Assembly: GCA_050953725.1 (NCBI GenBank)
Contig: JBMNNB010000003.1
Coordinates: 558,001 to 622,000, forward strand
DNA from: DTU053 sp012520115
Lineage (GTDB): Bacteria; Bacillota; Clostridia; Oscillospirales; Acutalibacteraceae
DNA: 64,000 nucleotides
Reading direction: 5' to 3'
The notes beneath the pieces were generated by a model, which was not told the DNA's origin, searched no databases, and saw only the letters and a program-made list of their open reading frames with translations. Of this stretch, positions 1-9,166 are shown one piece after another. Both the position numbers and the translations under genes were made by a program. Every line of letters starts with the position of its first letter. Positions within the stretch are counted from its first letter, which is position 1.

Positions 1-292
1 CGGCGGAGGAAGTAAAAGAGGGGCGGTTGCCCTTTTTTGTGTCGGCGCACAAGGTAAACTGAGAGATGACAAGGGCCTCGCCGCCGACCTGCAAAATCGA
101 GAGATTCATCTTGTCATTCTCGTCCCTGAAAACACGCAAGGCCGCCGTCTTTGCGGCAAGCAGCCTCGCTTCCTCCTCGGTGTCGTTCTCTACGACTCCG
201 AGCAAAATCATATAGCCGCCGCCGATTTCGCCGACAACTCGACCGTCAACGGTAACGGCGGCGTTCTCAACTCTTTGAATAACTGCTTTCAT
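1..292 (-). CDS. dtd: D-aminoacyl-tRNA deacylase, truncated by the window edge
   Basis: Reading leftward from an ATG at 292, the frame stays open to base 1, so about 97 N-terminal residues of a protein of usually about 150 are visible. It opens MKAVIQRVENAAVTVDG and carries the family signatures SQFTL and G-x-RPSF. Dtd hydrolyses D-amino acids (and glycine from tRNA-Ala) off mischarged tRNAs in the cytoplasm. It lies 13 bases downstream of the PspC-like gene and in the same orientation as recJ and relA; a recJ-relA-dtd order is common in Firmicutes, which supports the call. The C-terminal Gly-cisPro region lies outside the window. Confidence 0.93.
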   Translation of the reverse strand, partial: MKAVIQRVENAAVTVDGRVVGEIGGGYMILLGVVENDTEEEARLLAAKTAALRVFRDENDKMNLSILQVGGEALVISQFTLCADTKKGNRPSFTSSA

Positions 293-305
293 TTACATCC
301 TGCCC

Positions 306-623
306 TTAATTCGGCGTTCCGTTAGGATCCTGACCGTAGGGGTTCTGAGGAGGATTCTGGGGAGGATTGTAGGGGTTATTCACAGGACCCTGATTGAAGG
401 GGTTGTTGTAGTTGGTGTAGGGGTTGTTCTGTGAGTTTAAGGGAGCGTCGGGAATGACGATGACGGCAATAATGTAGGCTAAAAGGCCCGTGCCGAGGAA
501 GATTATAAGAAGCACCCATACAAGCCTGATTATTGTGGAGTCGATATTAAAATACTCCGCCATTCCTCCGCAGACGCCTGCAATCTTTCTGTCTGTTCTT
601 GACCGATACAACTTTTTCTGCAT
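306..623 (-). CDS. PspC-domain small membrane protein
   Basis: This encodes 105 residues. A PspC domain covers about residues 3-60: KLYRSRTDRKIAGVCGG is the typical basic start, followed by one strong membrane segment (about 33-57). The last 45 residues are a low-complexity tail rich in Asn, Pro, Gln and Tyr. PspC proteins are membrane-stress sensors or anchors in the phage-shock family; no pspA is visible here, so its partner is unknown. The ATG at 623 follows a good GGAAAGG ribosome site. It sits between relA (115-base gap) and dtd (13-base gap), so it is probably co-transcribed with dtd. The gap before it may hold its own promoter, but I could not define a clear -35. Confidence 0.85.
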   Translation of the reverse strand: MQKKLYRSRTDRKIAGVCGGMAEYFNIDSTIIRLVWVLLIIFLGTGLLAYIIAVIVIPDAPLNSQNNPYTNYNNPFNQGPVNNPYNPPQNPPQNPYGQDPNGTPN

Positions 624-738
624 AATACATTTCCTTTCCGAAGCTGTGTTTACAATAATATGATTGCTAAAGCTTACGGTTTTATTATATCGAAGTTTAT
701 TAATGGCCGATTAATTTAACAAAGACAAAGCGTAAACT

Positions 739-2922
739 TTATGTGCCCGAACGTTCAACATTGAAGACGCCGTTTATCTTATTCAGCCTTGCCATGACTG
801 ACTTTAAATGCTCAAGGCTGTTGACCGTGACCGTGACGGTTACGTTATACCTGCCGTCCTTTGTCTCCCTTGAGTTAAGGGAGTGAATCATGACACGCAT
901 ATTGGCAAGTGCGCCGGAGATGTCCGCCATAATCGACACTGAGGCAAGACAGGTAATCAGCAGTGTTGCATTGAAGTCCTCTTTTATATCCGAGCTCCAA
1001 TGAACGGGTATCCACCTCTCCGGCTCAGCGGCCAGATGTATGGACACGGGTACATTGGTGCAGTCCCGTTTGTGCACGGAAACGCCGTGACCCCTTGTTA
1101 TGAAACCTATTATATCATCACCGGGTATGGGGTTGCAACATTTAGAGAGCTTTACAAGGCAATTTTCGATGCCCTCCACTATAACGCCCTCGCTGCTGGC
1201 GGTCTGCTTCATCTTTAGCTGGACGGGCTTGGGCGCCTGCGCCTTAATGAGCTTGTTGTACTCCTCCTTGATTTGCGGGAGGATGCGGCTTAAAAGCACT
1301 CCGCCGTAGCCTATGGCAGCATAGAAGTCCTGAATATCCCTGAAGTGATACCTCTCGGAAATCTTCTGAAGCATCTCCTTCATATCGTCCTCGTCGAGCC
1401 TTATGCCCGAACGGCGGAACTCCCTTTCAAGCTCGGACTTGCCGACCTCGATATTCTCTTCCCTGTTCTGCTTTTTAAACCACTGTCTTATCTTGCTTCG
1501 GGCCTCGCTGGTCTTGACTATATTGAGCCAATCACGGCCGGGGCCTTTGTTCTGATTGGATGTCAGTATCTCTATAATCTCGCCCGTCTTGACCACGTGG
1601 GTAATGGGCACGATTCTGCCATCGACCTTAGCGCCGACCATGCGGTTGCCGACCGCCGAGTGAATTGCATAGGCAAAGTCGATGACCGTGGAGCCCTGCG
1701 GCAGGCTTATAACATCGCCCTTGGGGGTCAGAAGGAAGACCTCCTCCGGAACAAGGTCGCTCTTTATAATGCGTACAATGTCCTCCACGTCCTCAGAGTC
1801 CTGCTGAAGCTCCAGAAGCTGCCGAATCCAGGCAAGCCTTTCCTCAAACTGCTGCTTGCCGGAAATGCCGAGCTTATACTTCCAGTGGGCTGCGATACCG
1901 TATTCGGCTGTCTTGTGCATCTCCCATGTGCGTATCTGCACCTCGAAGGGGATGCCCTCCTTGCCTATAACGGTGGTGTGAAGGGACTGGTACATGTTGG
2001 GCTTCGGGGTTGAAATATAGTCCTTGAACCTGCCGGGTATGGGGCGGAACATATCGTGGATAACACCGAGGCAGTTGTAGCAGTCTATGACCGTGTTGAC
2101 TATGATTCTGACCGCATAGATGTCATAAATCTCGTCAAAGTTTCTGTTCTGCATATACATCTTGCGGTATATGCCGTGAACGCTCTTGATTCGTCCCTCT
2201 ATCCTTGCGCCCTGTACGACCTCGGATATTCTCTCGTTTATCCTTGATTTGATTTTCTCCAAGAATTCGTTTCTGGATTTACTCTGGGACTCGAGGGATT
2301 CTTTAATCTCATTATATGCAATCGGGTCAAGGTAGCTTATGGCAAGGTCCTCAAGCTCCTCCTTAATGGGCCTGATACCGAGCCGGTGAGCGATGGGAGC
2401 GTAAATCTCAAGTGTTTCCAGCGCCTTGTCACGGCGCTTCTGCTCCGGAACGAAGGAAAGGGTACGCATATTGTGCAGTCTGTCCGACAGCTTGATGATT
2501 ATTACCCTTATGTCCTGAGACATGGCGAGCAGCATTTTTCTGATGTTCTCGGCCTGTGCCTCCTCCTTGCTTTCAAGGGGGACCTTGTCGAGCTTTGTCA
2601 CACCGTCCACAAGGGCGGCCACATCCTCACCGAAGCCGCAGCCTATCTCGTCGATGCAGACATCCGTGTCCTCCACCACATCGTGCAGCAGGGCGGAAAC
2701 AAGGGATTGAGCGTCCATGCCGAGACTCAGCAGAATTTCCGCCACGGCAATGGGATGTATGATATACGGCTGCCCTGAGTCCCTTGTCTGACCGATATGA
2801 GCGGCGGAGGCCTTCTTGTAGGCGGCCTCTATCATTTTGGCGTCGGCCTCGGAGTAATTCTGCCTTACCTTTTCGATAAAGCTCTCATAGGCCTGTTTTT
2901 CTTCCATGCTCATCTCTGCCAT
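739..2922 (-). CDS. relA: Bifunctional (p)ppGpp synthetase/hydrolase, Rel/SpoT family
   Basis: This 727-residue protein has the full long-RSH layout. The HD hydrolase domain has the His-Asp pair at about 80-81 and a conserved SDRLHN motif at about 146-151. The synthetase domain includes RFKD at about 298-301 and YQSLHTTV at about 311-318. A TGS domain follows at about 395-455 and an ACT domain at the C-terminus. The basic RxKD form of the synthetase loop is the version found in bifunctional Rel enzymes, so both making and degrading (p)ppGpp is likely. It governs the stringent response on the ribosome. The ATG follows GGGAGGTGAG. It begins 15 bases after recJ ends, consistent with one transcript. 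Confidence 0.96.
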   Translation of the reverse strand: MAEMSMEEKQAYESFIEKVRQNYSEADAKMIEAAYKKASAAHIGQTRDSGQPYIIHPIAVAEILLSLGMDAQSLVSALLHDVVEDTDVCIDEIGCGFGEDVAALVDGVTKLDKVPLESKEEAQAENIRKMLLAMSQDIRVIIIKLSDRLHNMRTLSFVPEQKRRDKALETLEIYAPIAHRLGIRPIKEELEDLAISYLDPIAYNEIKESLESQSKSRNEFLEKIKSRINERISEVVQGARIEGRIKSVHGIYRKMYMQNRNFDEIYDIYAVRIIVNTVIDCYNCLGVIHDMFRPIPGRFKDYISTPKPNMYQSLHTTVIGKEGIPFEVQIRTWEMHKTAEYGIAAHWKYKLGISGKQQFEERLAWIRQLLELQQDSEDVEDIVRIIKSDLVPEEVFLLTPKGDVISLPQGSTVIDFAYAIHSAVGNRMVGAKVDGRIVPITHVVKTGEIIEILTSNQNKGPGRDWLNIVKTSEARSKIRQWFKKQNREENIEVGKSELEREFRRSGIRLDEDDMKEMLQKISERYHFRDIQDFYAAIGYGGVLLSRILPQIKEEYNKLIKAQAPKPVQLKMKQTASSEGVIVEGIENCLVKLSKCCNPIPGDDIIGFITRGHGVSVHKRDCTNVPVSIHLAAEPERWIPVHWSSDIKEDFNATLLITCLASVSIMADISGALANMRVMIHSLNSRETKDGRYNVTVTVTVNSLEHLKSVMARLNKINGVFNVERSGT

Positions 2923-2937
2923 ACGCTCACCTCCCTT

Positions 2938-4977
2938 TTATTTTCTGTCTTCAGAGTATCCGAGGCTCGATAAAAGTCTCGAAGAACAAAGCTCCACCTT
3001 TCTCGGATTCTCTACCATTGCGTAGCCGCCTGATTTAAGGCGGTATATTAAATTCAGCTCGCAAAGTGCGTCCAGCGCCACGCCGAGCCTTGCGATTTCT
3101 GTAAATTCAAGACCTAAACGGTAGCACAGAATCTCCAAGTCGTATTTCCAGCCGCCGTTTGCTTTAAGGAAGCGGAAAAGGTTCTCCATAAACGCCCTTG
3201 TGGGGCAGGCGTCTATTTCACCGCTATCACAGGGGTTCTCGCCCTTTGCGATTTCCTCGTATTTAATAAGACCGTCGAACAGCGCCTCGTCGTCAGTGCC
3301 GGCAAAGCGCATATCCTTAATCTGAATACTCGGTCTTATTGTGCCCATGTATTCGTTCTTTTCTATGACCACCGCTAAGTCCACCCTGTCGCCGACGGTG
3401 AAGGGCAGCTCGTCGACGCTCACGCCGAAGCGCACAGCCTCTATCTTTGTTTCCTCACGGGAGAGCTGAAGCCTCACATGTCCGTTTCCCACGGGTCTTA
3501 TGGCCTGTATCTGCATACCGAAAAGTCCGAATACGGGGCTGGGATTGCCTGCACCGAAGGGCTCTAAGTATTCAAGACTGTCAAAGAGCGTGTTGCCGAT
3601 ATACTTCGGGTTAAGACGGCAGTCGATGCTCAGCGTGGGCACTGCCCGTTTGACTGTTCTTGCGTAAACTTCTATCGCCTCTCTGAAGGCGTCTATTTTG
3701 TCGGCGTCAATCGAGAAGCCCGCCGCTAAGGTGTGCCCGCCGTAATGGTGCAGGTACCCGGAGCAGTATTTAAGCGCCTCGAAAATCGAAAAACCCTCAA
3801 TGCTGCGGGCGGAGGCTCTGCCGAGGTTGTTTTCGTCAACGGAAACAACGACTGAGGGCTTGCCGTACCTTTCGCAAAGCCTTGCGGCAACTATGCCTAT
3901 GACTCCCGGGTGCCAGCCGATGCCCGACACCACGATTACCCTGCCGGAATACAAGGTCGGGTCTTCGTCAAACATACGCTCGATTTCATCGGTTATGCGC
4001 TTTTCCGTTTCGAGCCGCTCCTTGTTGGCCTTTTCCAGTGCGGCGGTCAGAAGCTGCGCCTCCTCGTAGTCCTCGCTCAACAATAACCTCAGTGCGCTCT
4101 CTGCGGAGCCCATTCGGCCTGCGGCGTTTATGCGGGGCGCAATGGTGTAGGCTACGGTGCGGGAGTTGAACTCCTTGTCGCCGAGTCCTGCCGACTCTCG
4201 TATTGCCTCAATTGCGGGGCGGGGAGTCTCGTTAATGCAGCGAAGTCCCGCAGAAATCAGCGCCCTGTTCTCGCCGCAGATGGGGACGATGTCGGCAATG
4301 GTGCCGATTGCAAGCAGGTCCGCATAGTCAAGGAGCATATTCTGCGTGTCCTCGCCCTCTAAAGCGCAGACCAGCTTGAAGGCAACGCCCGCTCCCGATA
4401 GAATCGTATGCTGACCCGTTTCGTCAGTCCTGTGAGGGTCGACCACCGCCAGGGCCCTCGGCAGCTCGCCGCTTTGAATATGGTGGTCGGTGATTATAAG
4501 GTCCATTCCGAGGGAATGTATGTATTCCGCCTCTTCGACTGAGTTAATGCCGTTGTCGACGGTGATTATAAGCTTTGTGCCGCTCTCCTTTACCTTGTCG
4601 ATAAGCTCGAAGTTAAGTCCGTAGCCGTCGACCTCCCTTGAGGGGATGACATAGTCCGCATTCGCCCCGACTATGTCAAGGTAGGAGTAGAGAATTGCCG
4701 TGGCGGTGACCCCGTCGGCGTCATAGTCGCCGAAAACGGTTATGCGCTCGAACTCGTCAAGGGCCCGCCTGATTCGTGCGACCGCCTTATCCATGTCCAA
4801 AAGAGAGAAGGGGTCGGAAAGGCTCGTGCTGTCTAAGAATTCTCTTATCTTCTCGGCAGTATCATACCCGCGGGAAAGCAAAATAAGCACTGCAAGTGAA
4901 TCGGCACCCGTTTCAGAGGCTAAACGGGCGGCTTTTTCTTTATCTGTTTCGGCAGTTATCCACTTTCTGCGGGGCAA
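2938..4977 (-). CDS. recJ: Single-stranded-DNA-specific exonuclease RecJ
   Basis: This encodes 679 residues, a usual length for Firmicute RecJ. The DHH phosphoesterase core shows DYDADG (about 84-89), the VDNG aspartate (about 141), DHH (about 164-166) and VDPHR (about 180). The DHHA1 nucleic-acid-binding motif GGHTLAAGF follows later. RecJ degrades single-stranded DNA 5' to 3' with Mn2+ in recombination and mismatch repair. The start is a TTG at 4977, preceded at 8-nt spacing by AAAGGA; no ATG fits as well. It is the first gene of the leftward recJ-relA block and is divergent from yabP. Confidence 0.95.
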   Translation of the reverse strand: MPRRKWITAETDKEKAARLASETGADSLAVLILLSRGYDTAEKIREFLDSTSLSDPFSLLDMDKAVARIRRALDEFERITVFGDYDADGVTATAILYSYLDIVGANADYVIPSREVDGYGLNFELIDKVKESGTKLIITVDNGINSVEEAEYIHSLGMDLIITDHHIQSGELPRALAVVDPHRTDETGQHTILSGAGVAFKLVCALEGEDTQNMLLDYADLLAIGTIADIVPICGENRALISAGLRCINETPRPAIEAIRESAGLGDKEFNSRTVAYTIAPRINAAGRMGSAESALRLLLSEDYEEAQLLTAALEKANKERLETEKRITDEIERMFDEDPTLYSGRVIVVSGIGWHPGVIGIVAARLCERYGKPSVVVSVDENNLGRASARSIEGFSIFEALKYCSGYLHHYGGHTLAAGFSIDADKIDAFREAIEVYARTVKRAVPTLSIDCRLNPKYIGNTLFDSLEYLEPFGAGNPSPVFGLFGMQIQAIRPVGNGHVRLQLSREETKIEAVRFGVSVDELPFTVGDRVDLAVVIEKNEYMGTIRPSIQIKDMRFAGTDDEALFDGLIKYEEIAKGENPCDSGEIDACPTRAFMENLFRFLKANGGWKYDLEILCYRLGLEFTEIARLGVALDALCELNLIYRLKSGGYAMVENPRKVELCSSRLLSSLGYSEDRK

Positions 4978-5004
4978 AAATATCAGTCCTTTCTATAATA
5001 GAAT

Positions 5005-5033
5005 ATTCTATCACCCCGCAAAAGTATTTGCAA
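5005..5033 (-). promoter_or_regulatory. Predicted sigma-A promoter for recJ-relA
   Basis: On the minus strand TTGCAA (5028-5033) and TAGAAT (5005-5010) are separated by exactly 17 bases, about 30 bases upstream of the recJ TTG start. Pattern match only. Confidence 0.55.
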
Positions 5034-5246
5034 TAGTACATTGCCCCCGAAGCCCCCCGGCAAGCAAATTTAATAATTTAAAGCAACACCCGCAAAGCCT
5101 GTAAGGATAACATCCCGCATCCCGCCCCGCAGGGAGAGGGGCAAATCACTTGTACCACTTCTTTATCTTTGTGTCAGCATAATTAATCCCTTGTCCTCAT
5201 ATCAATTATTGAACGGGTATAACCTGAAATTGAAGAGGTGATAGCC

Positions 5247-5525
5247 TTGGCAGAGGAAAAAAAGACCCGCCTGCCCCATAACCTTGTGCTCGAAAACCGA
5301 AGCAAGCTGAGCCTTTCGGGAGTCATCGACATAGACAGCTTTGACGAGAACACGATAATCATAGAAACCGAGCTCGGCGAGCTGACGGTGCAGGGTCAGG
5401 AGCTGCATATCAATAACCTCAGCATAGAAGTGGGCGAAATGAGCATAGAGGGCAGCATTACGACACTGCATTATGCGGATACGGAAAAGAGAAGCGGCGG
5501 CTTCTGGGGACGGGTGTTCAAATAG
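5247..5525 (+). CDS. yabP: Sporulation protein YabP
   Basis: The protein has about 92 residues and matches the YabP family along its length: HNLVLENRSKLSLSGV, a central ELTVQGQELHI and a closing MSIEG segment. YabP is made in the mother cell under sigma-E in Bacillus and is needed for spore coat or cortex assembly. I chose the TTG at 5247 because GAGGTGAT lies at the right spacing before it. A GTG at 5238 is in frame but lies inside that ribosome site. Its stop overlaps the start of yabQ by one base, so the two are translationally coupled. The 269 bases upstream hold the divergent recJ promoter; I see no convincing sigma-E promoter. Confidence 0.9.
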   Translation: MAEEKKTRLPHNLVLENRSKLSLSGVIDIDSFDENTIIIETELGELTVQGQELHINNLSIEVGEMSIEGSITTLHYADTEKRSGGFWGRVFK

Positions 5526-6232
5526 TGTACGGAATAGAACTGGCTCACCAGACAAGACTTTTCTTCATGGCGGTAGGTCTGGGATTTTTTGCGGGCGTAG
5601 TATTCGACCTGTTCAGAATACTACGCCTTGCGGTAAGCTTCGGAAAAATCGCCGTTGCCGTTCAGGATGTTATATACATCCTTTTTGTTTTTGCCCTCTC
5701 TTTTGTCTTCTTTCTCTCAAAAAACATGGGCGAGATAAGGCTTTTCGCCATCCTCGGGGAGCTTATAGGCTTTATAATCTATTATCTGACCTTCGGCAGC
5801 TTTGTGTACAGTATAAGCGGCAAGCTGATAGCCCTTATCAGAAGGGTTTTAAGCTGGCTTTTTAAAATAATTTCCTACCCGTTTATCAAGGCGTACCGCT
5901 TTGCGGCAAAAATTGCAGGCAAAATCGGGCTAAAATTGAAAAAAATGGCGATAAAAACCGTAAATAAATTAAAATTCCGCTTGCAACGGGACAAAGCACT
6001 ATTGTATAATGTATTCGGCGATTTATATAGAAAACGCTTTAAAGGCCGAAAGCGGCTGAAGGCTGCGACTGAGGGTGCCACTGAAGTCAGACCGCTCACT
6101 CTCGAGGAGCGGCGGGCAGCAATCGCCCGTGAAATGGAGCTTTTCGTTCAGAATAAGGGCGCAGTAAAGCCTTTGCCGCAGACACAGGATGTCCCGAAAG
6201 GCAAAAAAAAGACAAGGAAGCAAAGACGATGA
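5525..6232 (+). CDS. yabQ: Spore cortex biosynthesis protein YabQ
   Basis: This encodes 235 residues starting at a GTG embedded in the yabP stop codon (TAGTG). The N-terminal half has about four membrane segments, with the family signature GFFAGVVFDLFRILR at about residues 18-32. The C-terminal half is a very basic cytoplasmic tail (many Lys and Arg from about 120). YabQ localises to the outer forespore membrane and is required for cortex formation. The yabP-yabQ-divIC-S1 order matches the Bacillus yabP-yabQ-divIC-yabR locus, which makes the assignment firm despite low sequence conservation. It overlaps the next start by 4 bases. Confidence 0.88.
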   Translation: MYGIELAHQTRLFFMAVGLGFFAGVVFDLFRILRLAVSFGKIAVAVQDVIYILFVFALSFVFFLSKNMGEIRLFAILGELIGFIIYYLTFGSFVYSISGKLIALIRRVLSWLFKIISYPFIKAYRFAAKIAGKIGLKLKKMAIKTVNKLKFRLQRDKALLYNVFGDLYRKRFKGRKRLKAATEGATEVRPLTLEERRAAIAREMELFVQNKGAVKPLPQTQDVPKGKKKTRKQRR

Positions 6233-6522
6233 ACAGAAAACCGAAAAGAAAACATAGTCTTATCCTGGTGATTTTTACCCTTATAGGCATCTGCTATTTT
6301 GTATTTTCTATAATTCGGCTTAATTCCGATATCAAGGCAAAGCAGAAAGAGGCAGAATCCTTATCTCAGGAATACGAGCAGCAGCAGCTCGACAACGAGG
6401 AGATGCGCAGAATTCTTTCAGAGGGTAACGAGGCTGACCTTATCGAAAAATATGCCCGTGAAAACAGGGGTTATGTCTATCCTGACGAGCGTGTTTACTA
6501 TGACATCACTCCCGGCGATTGA
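6229..6522 (+). CDS. divIC: Septum formation initiator, DivIC/FtsB family
   Basis: A 97-residue bitopic membrane protein. It has a basic cytoplasmic start (NRKPKRKH), one membrane helix at about 10-30, a heptad-rich coiled coil at about 33-66 and the family ending where a KYARENRGYVYPDE segment precedes the C-terminus. DivIC/FtsB forms a trimeric complex with FtsL and DivIB/FtsQ at the division septum. The start overlaps the yabQ stop (ATGA). Location between yabQ and an S1 protein is the same as in Bacillus. Confidence 0.88.
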   Translation: MNRKPKRKHSLILVIFTLIGICYFVFSIIRLNSDIKAKQKEAESLSQEYEQQQLDNEEMRRILSEGNEADLIEKYARENRGYVYPDERVYYDITPGD

Positions 6523-6555
6523 TGCCGGGCTTTTAATAGGAGGATAACATTTTAT

Positions 6556-7032
6556 ATGCAGTTACAGGTTGGCGACATTGTTGAGGGCAAAGTCACCGGT
6601 ATAACGAATTTCGGTGCCTTCGTTAAGCTTGCCGGAGGAGAGACGGGAATGGTACATATTTCCGAGGTCTCCACAGTCTTTATCAAGGACATCAAAGAGC
6701 ATCTTTCCGAGAATCAGGAGGTCAAGGTAAAGATACTCTCATTCGGCGAAGGCGGCAAGATAAGTCTTTCGATTAAGCAGGCACTTTCGCAAGAGCCGAA
6801 GGAAAGGCCGCAAAGCGCCGAGAGGAATCAGAACCAAGGCAGCAGACCGCAGCAGGGCGGCTTTAAGGGCGCTCCCCGCCAGAACAATGAGAACAGCGAG
6901 CCGGCGAATGAGAACCAGGCTTTCGAGCTCATGATGGCAAAGTTCAAGCAGGCAAGCGACGAGAAGATGTCGGCCCTCAAGCGCTACAAAGAGTCAAAGC
7001 AGGGCGGCGGCTATTCAAGGCGAGGCAGATAG
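6556..7032 (+). CDS. yabR: S1 RNA-binding domain protein (YabR-like)
   Basis: This encodes 158 residues. An S1/OB-fold domain covers about 1-72, with VGDIVEGKVTGITNFGAFV and a GMVHISEV segment. The rest is a hydrophilic linker rich in Gln, Asn, Arg and Gly, ending in a basic tail. S1 proteins bind single-stranded RNA; YabR-type proteins follow divIC in Firmicutes and are thought to associate with ribosomes. The ribosome site is AGGAGG about 10 bases upstream of the ATG. It is the last gene of the block before a terminator. Confidence 0.88.
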   Translation: MQLQVGDIVEGKVTGITNFGAFVKLAGGETGMVHISEVSTVFIKDIKEHLSENQEVKVKILSFGEGGKISLSIKQALSQEPKERPQSAERNQNQGSRPQQGGFKGAPRQNNENSEPANENQAFELMMAKFKQASDEKMSALKRYKESKQGGGYSRRGR

Positions 7033-7069
7033 ACCCCGACTTTTCCGCACCGCTTAAAATATACGCACT

Positions 7070-7096
7070 AAAGAGCGGCTCGCCGCTCTTTTCTAT
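7070..7096 (+). terminator. Intrinsic terminator after the yabP-S1 block
   Basis: AAAGAGCGG and CCGCTCTTT pair around a CTCG loop and are followed by TTCT. The next gene starts only 20 bases downstream, so read-through or an internal promoter must supply it. Confidence 0.7.
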
Positions 7097-7116
7097 TATG
7101 GATGCGAGGTATTACT

Positions 7117-8256
7117 ATGCTTATAATCAATGCCGTAATTCACACCATGGCCGGAACCACACTTGAACACGGCTTTATAGAAACCGAAGGCAGAAAAATA
7201 AAAAGGGTCGGTACAATGAGTGAGCTGACCGAAAAAGAGAAGGCGGATGCACTCGATTTAAACGGAGGCAGCGTCTACCCCGGCTTTATAGACACACATA
7301 CGCATTTGGGGCTTATCGGCGACGCTCTCGGCTTCGAGTCCGACGACCTGAACGAGATGACAAACCCCGTAACGCCGCAGCTTCGAGCAATTGACGCAAT
7401 CAACCCCCTTGACTACTCCTTAACAGAGGCCGTCAGGGCGGGCGTCACGACGGTCGTCACCGGTCCGGGCAGCGCAAACCCCATAGCAGGCCAGATGGCG
7501 GCGATTAAGACGCACGGCGTCTGCGTGGACGACATGATAATCAAGGCTCCCCTTGCCATTAAAATGGCCCTCGGAGAGAACCCGAAGTCAGTCTATCACA
7601 GCCGCAAGGAAAGCCCCTCCTCACGCATGGCCACCGCCGCAGTCATAAGGGACGCTTTAGCTAAGGCGAAGGAATATCTCAGAAAGAAACAAGTCGGTGA
7701 GGAGCAGGATTTTGACTTCTCCTGCGAGGCCCTCATACCGCTGTTAAAGGGCGAAATCCCCGCACACATACACGCCCACAGGGAGGACGACATTCTGACC
7801 GCAGCCCGGCTCTCTAAGGAATTCGGCTTTGACTACATAATCGTCCACGGCACAAGGGGACACCTTATTGCAAATCGTTTGAAGCAGGAAAACATCAGGA
7901 TAATGAGCGGCCCGCTGCTCTGCGACAGGAGCAAGCCGGAATTAAAGGACTTAACCCCCGCCGCTCCCGCAATTCTGAAGGCGGAGGACATTGAAGTTTC
8001 AATAGTAACCGACCATCCGGTCATTCCGATACAATATCTGCCCCTTTGTGCGGGTCTTGCCGCAAGGGAGGGTCTGTCCAAAGAGGACGCACTGAGGGCA
8101 ATAACAATTGACGCCGCAAGAATAGCGAACATAGCTGATTATGTCGGCTCAATCGAGGTCGGCAAGGATGCGGACTTCAGCGTCTTTGACTCTGACCCTC
8201 TGACAATAAGCGCAAAGCCGAGAATGGTATTTATTAACGGCGAAAGGGTTTTCTGA
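7117..8256 (+). CDS. Amidohydrolase-superfamily metal-dependent hydrolase
   Basis: The protein has 379 residues and an imidazolonepropionase/adenine-deaminase-like layout: a short N-terminal beta domain, then a TIM barrel opening with the metal motif HTH at about 61-63, later His residues (AHIHAHRED and VHGTRGH), and a metal-binding Asp in SIVTDHPV. The C-terminal GKDADFSVFD segment closes the small domain. Such enzymes hydrolyse C-N bonds of cyclic or acyl amides; the substrate cannot be read from the sequence. The ATG at 7117 has CGAGGT at the right spacing; an upstream in-frame ATG at 7102 lies before that site. It is followed one base later by a fumarase-type gene. Confidence 0.85.
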   Translation: MLIINAVIHTMAGTTLEHGFIETEGRKIKRVGTMSELTEKEKADALDLNGGSVYPGFIDTHTHLGLIGDALGFESDDLNEMTNPVTPQLRAIDAINPLDYSLTEAVRAGVTTVVTGPGSANPIAGQMAAIKTHGVCVDDMIIKAPLAIKMALGENPKSVYHSRKESPSSRMATAAVIRDALAKAKEYLRKKQVGEEQDFDFSCEALIPLLKGEIPAHIHAHREDDILTAARLSKEFGFDYIIVHGTRGHLIANRLKQENIRIMSGPLLCDRSKPELKDLTPAAPAILKAEDIEVSIVTDHPVIPIQYLPLCAGLAAREGLSKEDALRAITIDAARIANIADYVGSIEVGKDADFSVFDSDPLTISAKPRMVFINGERVF

Positions 8257-8257
8257 A

Positions 8258-9100
8258 ATGAGAGAGATTGAAGCAAGCTTAATTACCAAGGCTGTGAGGG
8301 ACGCCTGCATAAAGGCAAATCTTGAGCTGCCGCCCTGCCTTAAAGAGAGGATAGAGAACGCCGCAGAGCTTGAAGAAAAGGAGCTGGCGAAGGGCGTTTT
8401 GGGCGACCTTGTGGAGAACCTGAGGGCGGCAAGGGAGCTTAATGTACCGATTTGTCAGGATACCGGTATGGCCGTAATCTTTGCCGAAATCGGTCAGGAC
8501 GTGCATATAGTCGGCGGCGATTTTGATGCGGCAGTCAACGAGGGCGTTGCCTTAGGCTACACCGAGGGCTTTTTGAGAAAGTCAATTGTAAAGGACCCTC
8601 TGCGCCGTGAGAACACCGGCGACAACACCCCCGCAGTCATTCATACAAGAATAGTAAGCGGCGATAAAATACACCTGACCGTCTCCCCCAAGGGCTTCGG
8701 CAGCGAGAACATGAGCGCTCTTAAAATGATGCTCCCTACGGCCACAAAAGAGGATATAATGAATTTCGTCACAGATACGGTCAAAAAAGCCGGCTCGAAT
8801 CCCTGCCCGCCCATTGTTGTGGGCGTAGGCATAGGCGGGGACTTTGAGTATTCGGCCATTCTCTCAAAAAAGGCCCTTTGCAGAAGCGTAGACCAGCGGC
8901 ACCCGGACGAGTTTTACAGCGAAATGGAAGAGGATCTTCTTAAAAGAATCAACGCCCTTGACATAGGCCCACAAGGCTTCGGCGGCAGGACCACCGCCCT
9001 TGCGGTGAATATTGAGACAGCCCCGACACACATAGCCGGCCTGCCCGTGGCCGTAAACATCGGCTGCCATGTCACCCGCCATGCTGAAGTAACTTTATAA
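8258..9100 (+). CDS. Class I fumarate hydratase, alpha subunit (or related tartrate dehydratase)
   Basis: This encodes 280 residues corresponding to the N-terminal Fe-S domain of class I fumarases. Three cysteines sit where the 4Fe-4S cluster is bound: C66 in PICQDTG, C183 in NPCPPIVVGVGIGG and C270 in NIGCHVTRH. In anaerobes the enzyme is normally an alpha/beta pair (TtdA/TtdB type) that interconverts fumarate and malate, or dehydrates tartrate. No beta subunit lies beside it: a terminator follows and the next gene is unrelated and on the other strand. The start is one base after the amidohydrolase stop, so the two are co-translated. Confidence 0.88.
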   Translation: MREIEASLITKAVRDACIKANLELPPCLKERIENAAELEEKELAKGVLGDLVENLRAARELNVPICQDTGMAVIFAEIGQDVHIVGGDFDAAVNEGVALGYTEGFLRKSIVKDPLRRENTGDNTPAVIHTRIVSGDKIHLTVSPKGFGSENMSALKMMLPTATKEDIMNFVTDTVKKAGSNPCPPIVVGVGIGGDFEYSAILSKKALCRSVDQRHPDEFYSEMEEDLLKRINALDIGPQGFGGRTTALAVNIETAPTHIAGLPVAVNIGCHVTRHAEVTL

Positions 9101-9166
9101 CCCCGCACTCCGGCTCTGAACCTGTCATCCCGCCCCGCCCGCAGCGGGGCGTATATAAAAGATAAA

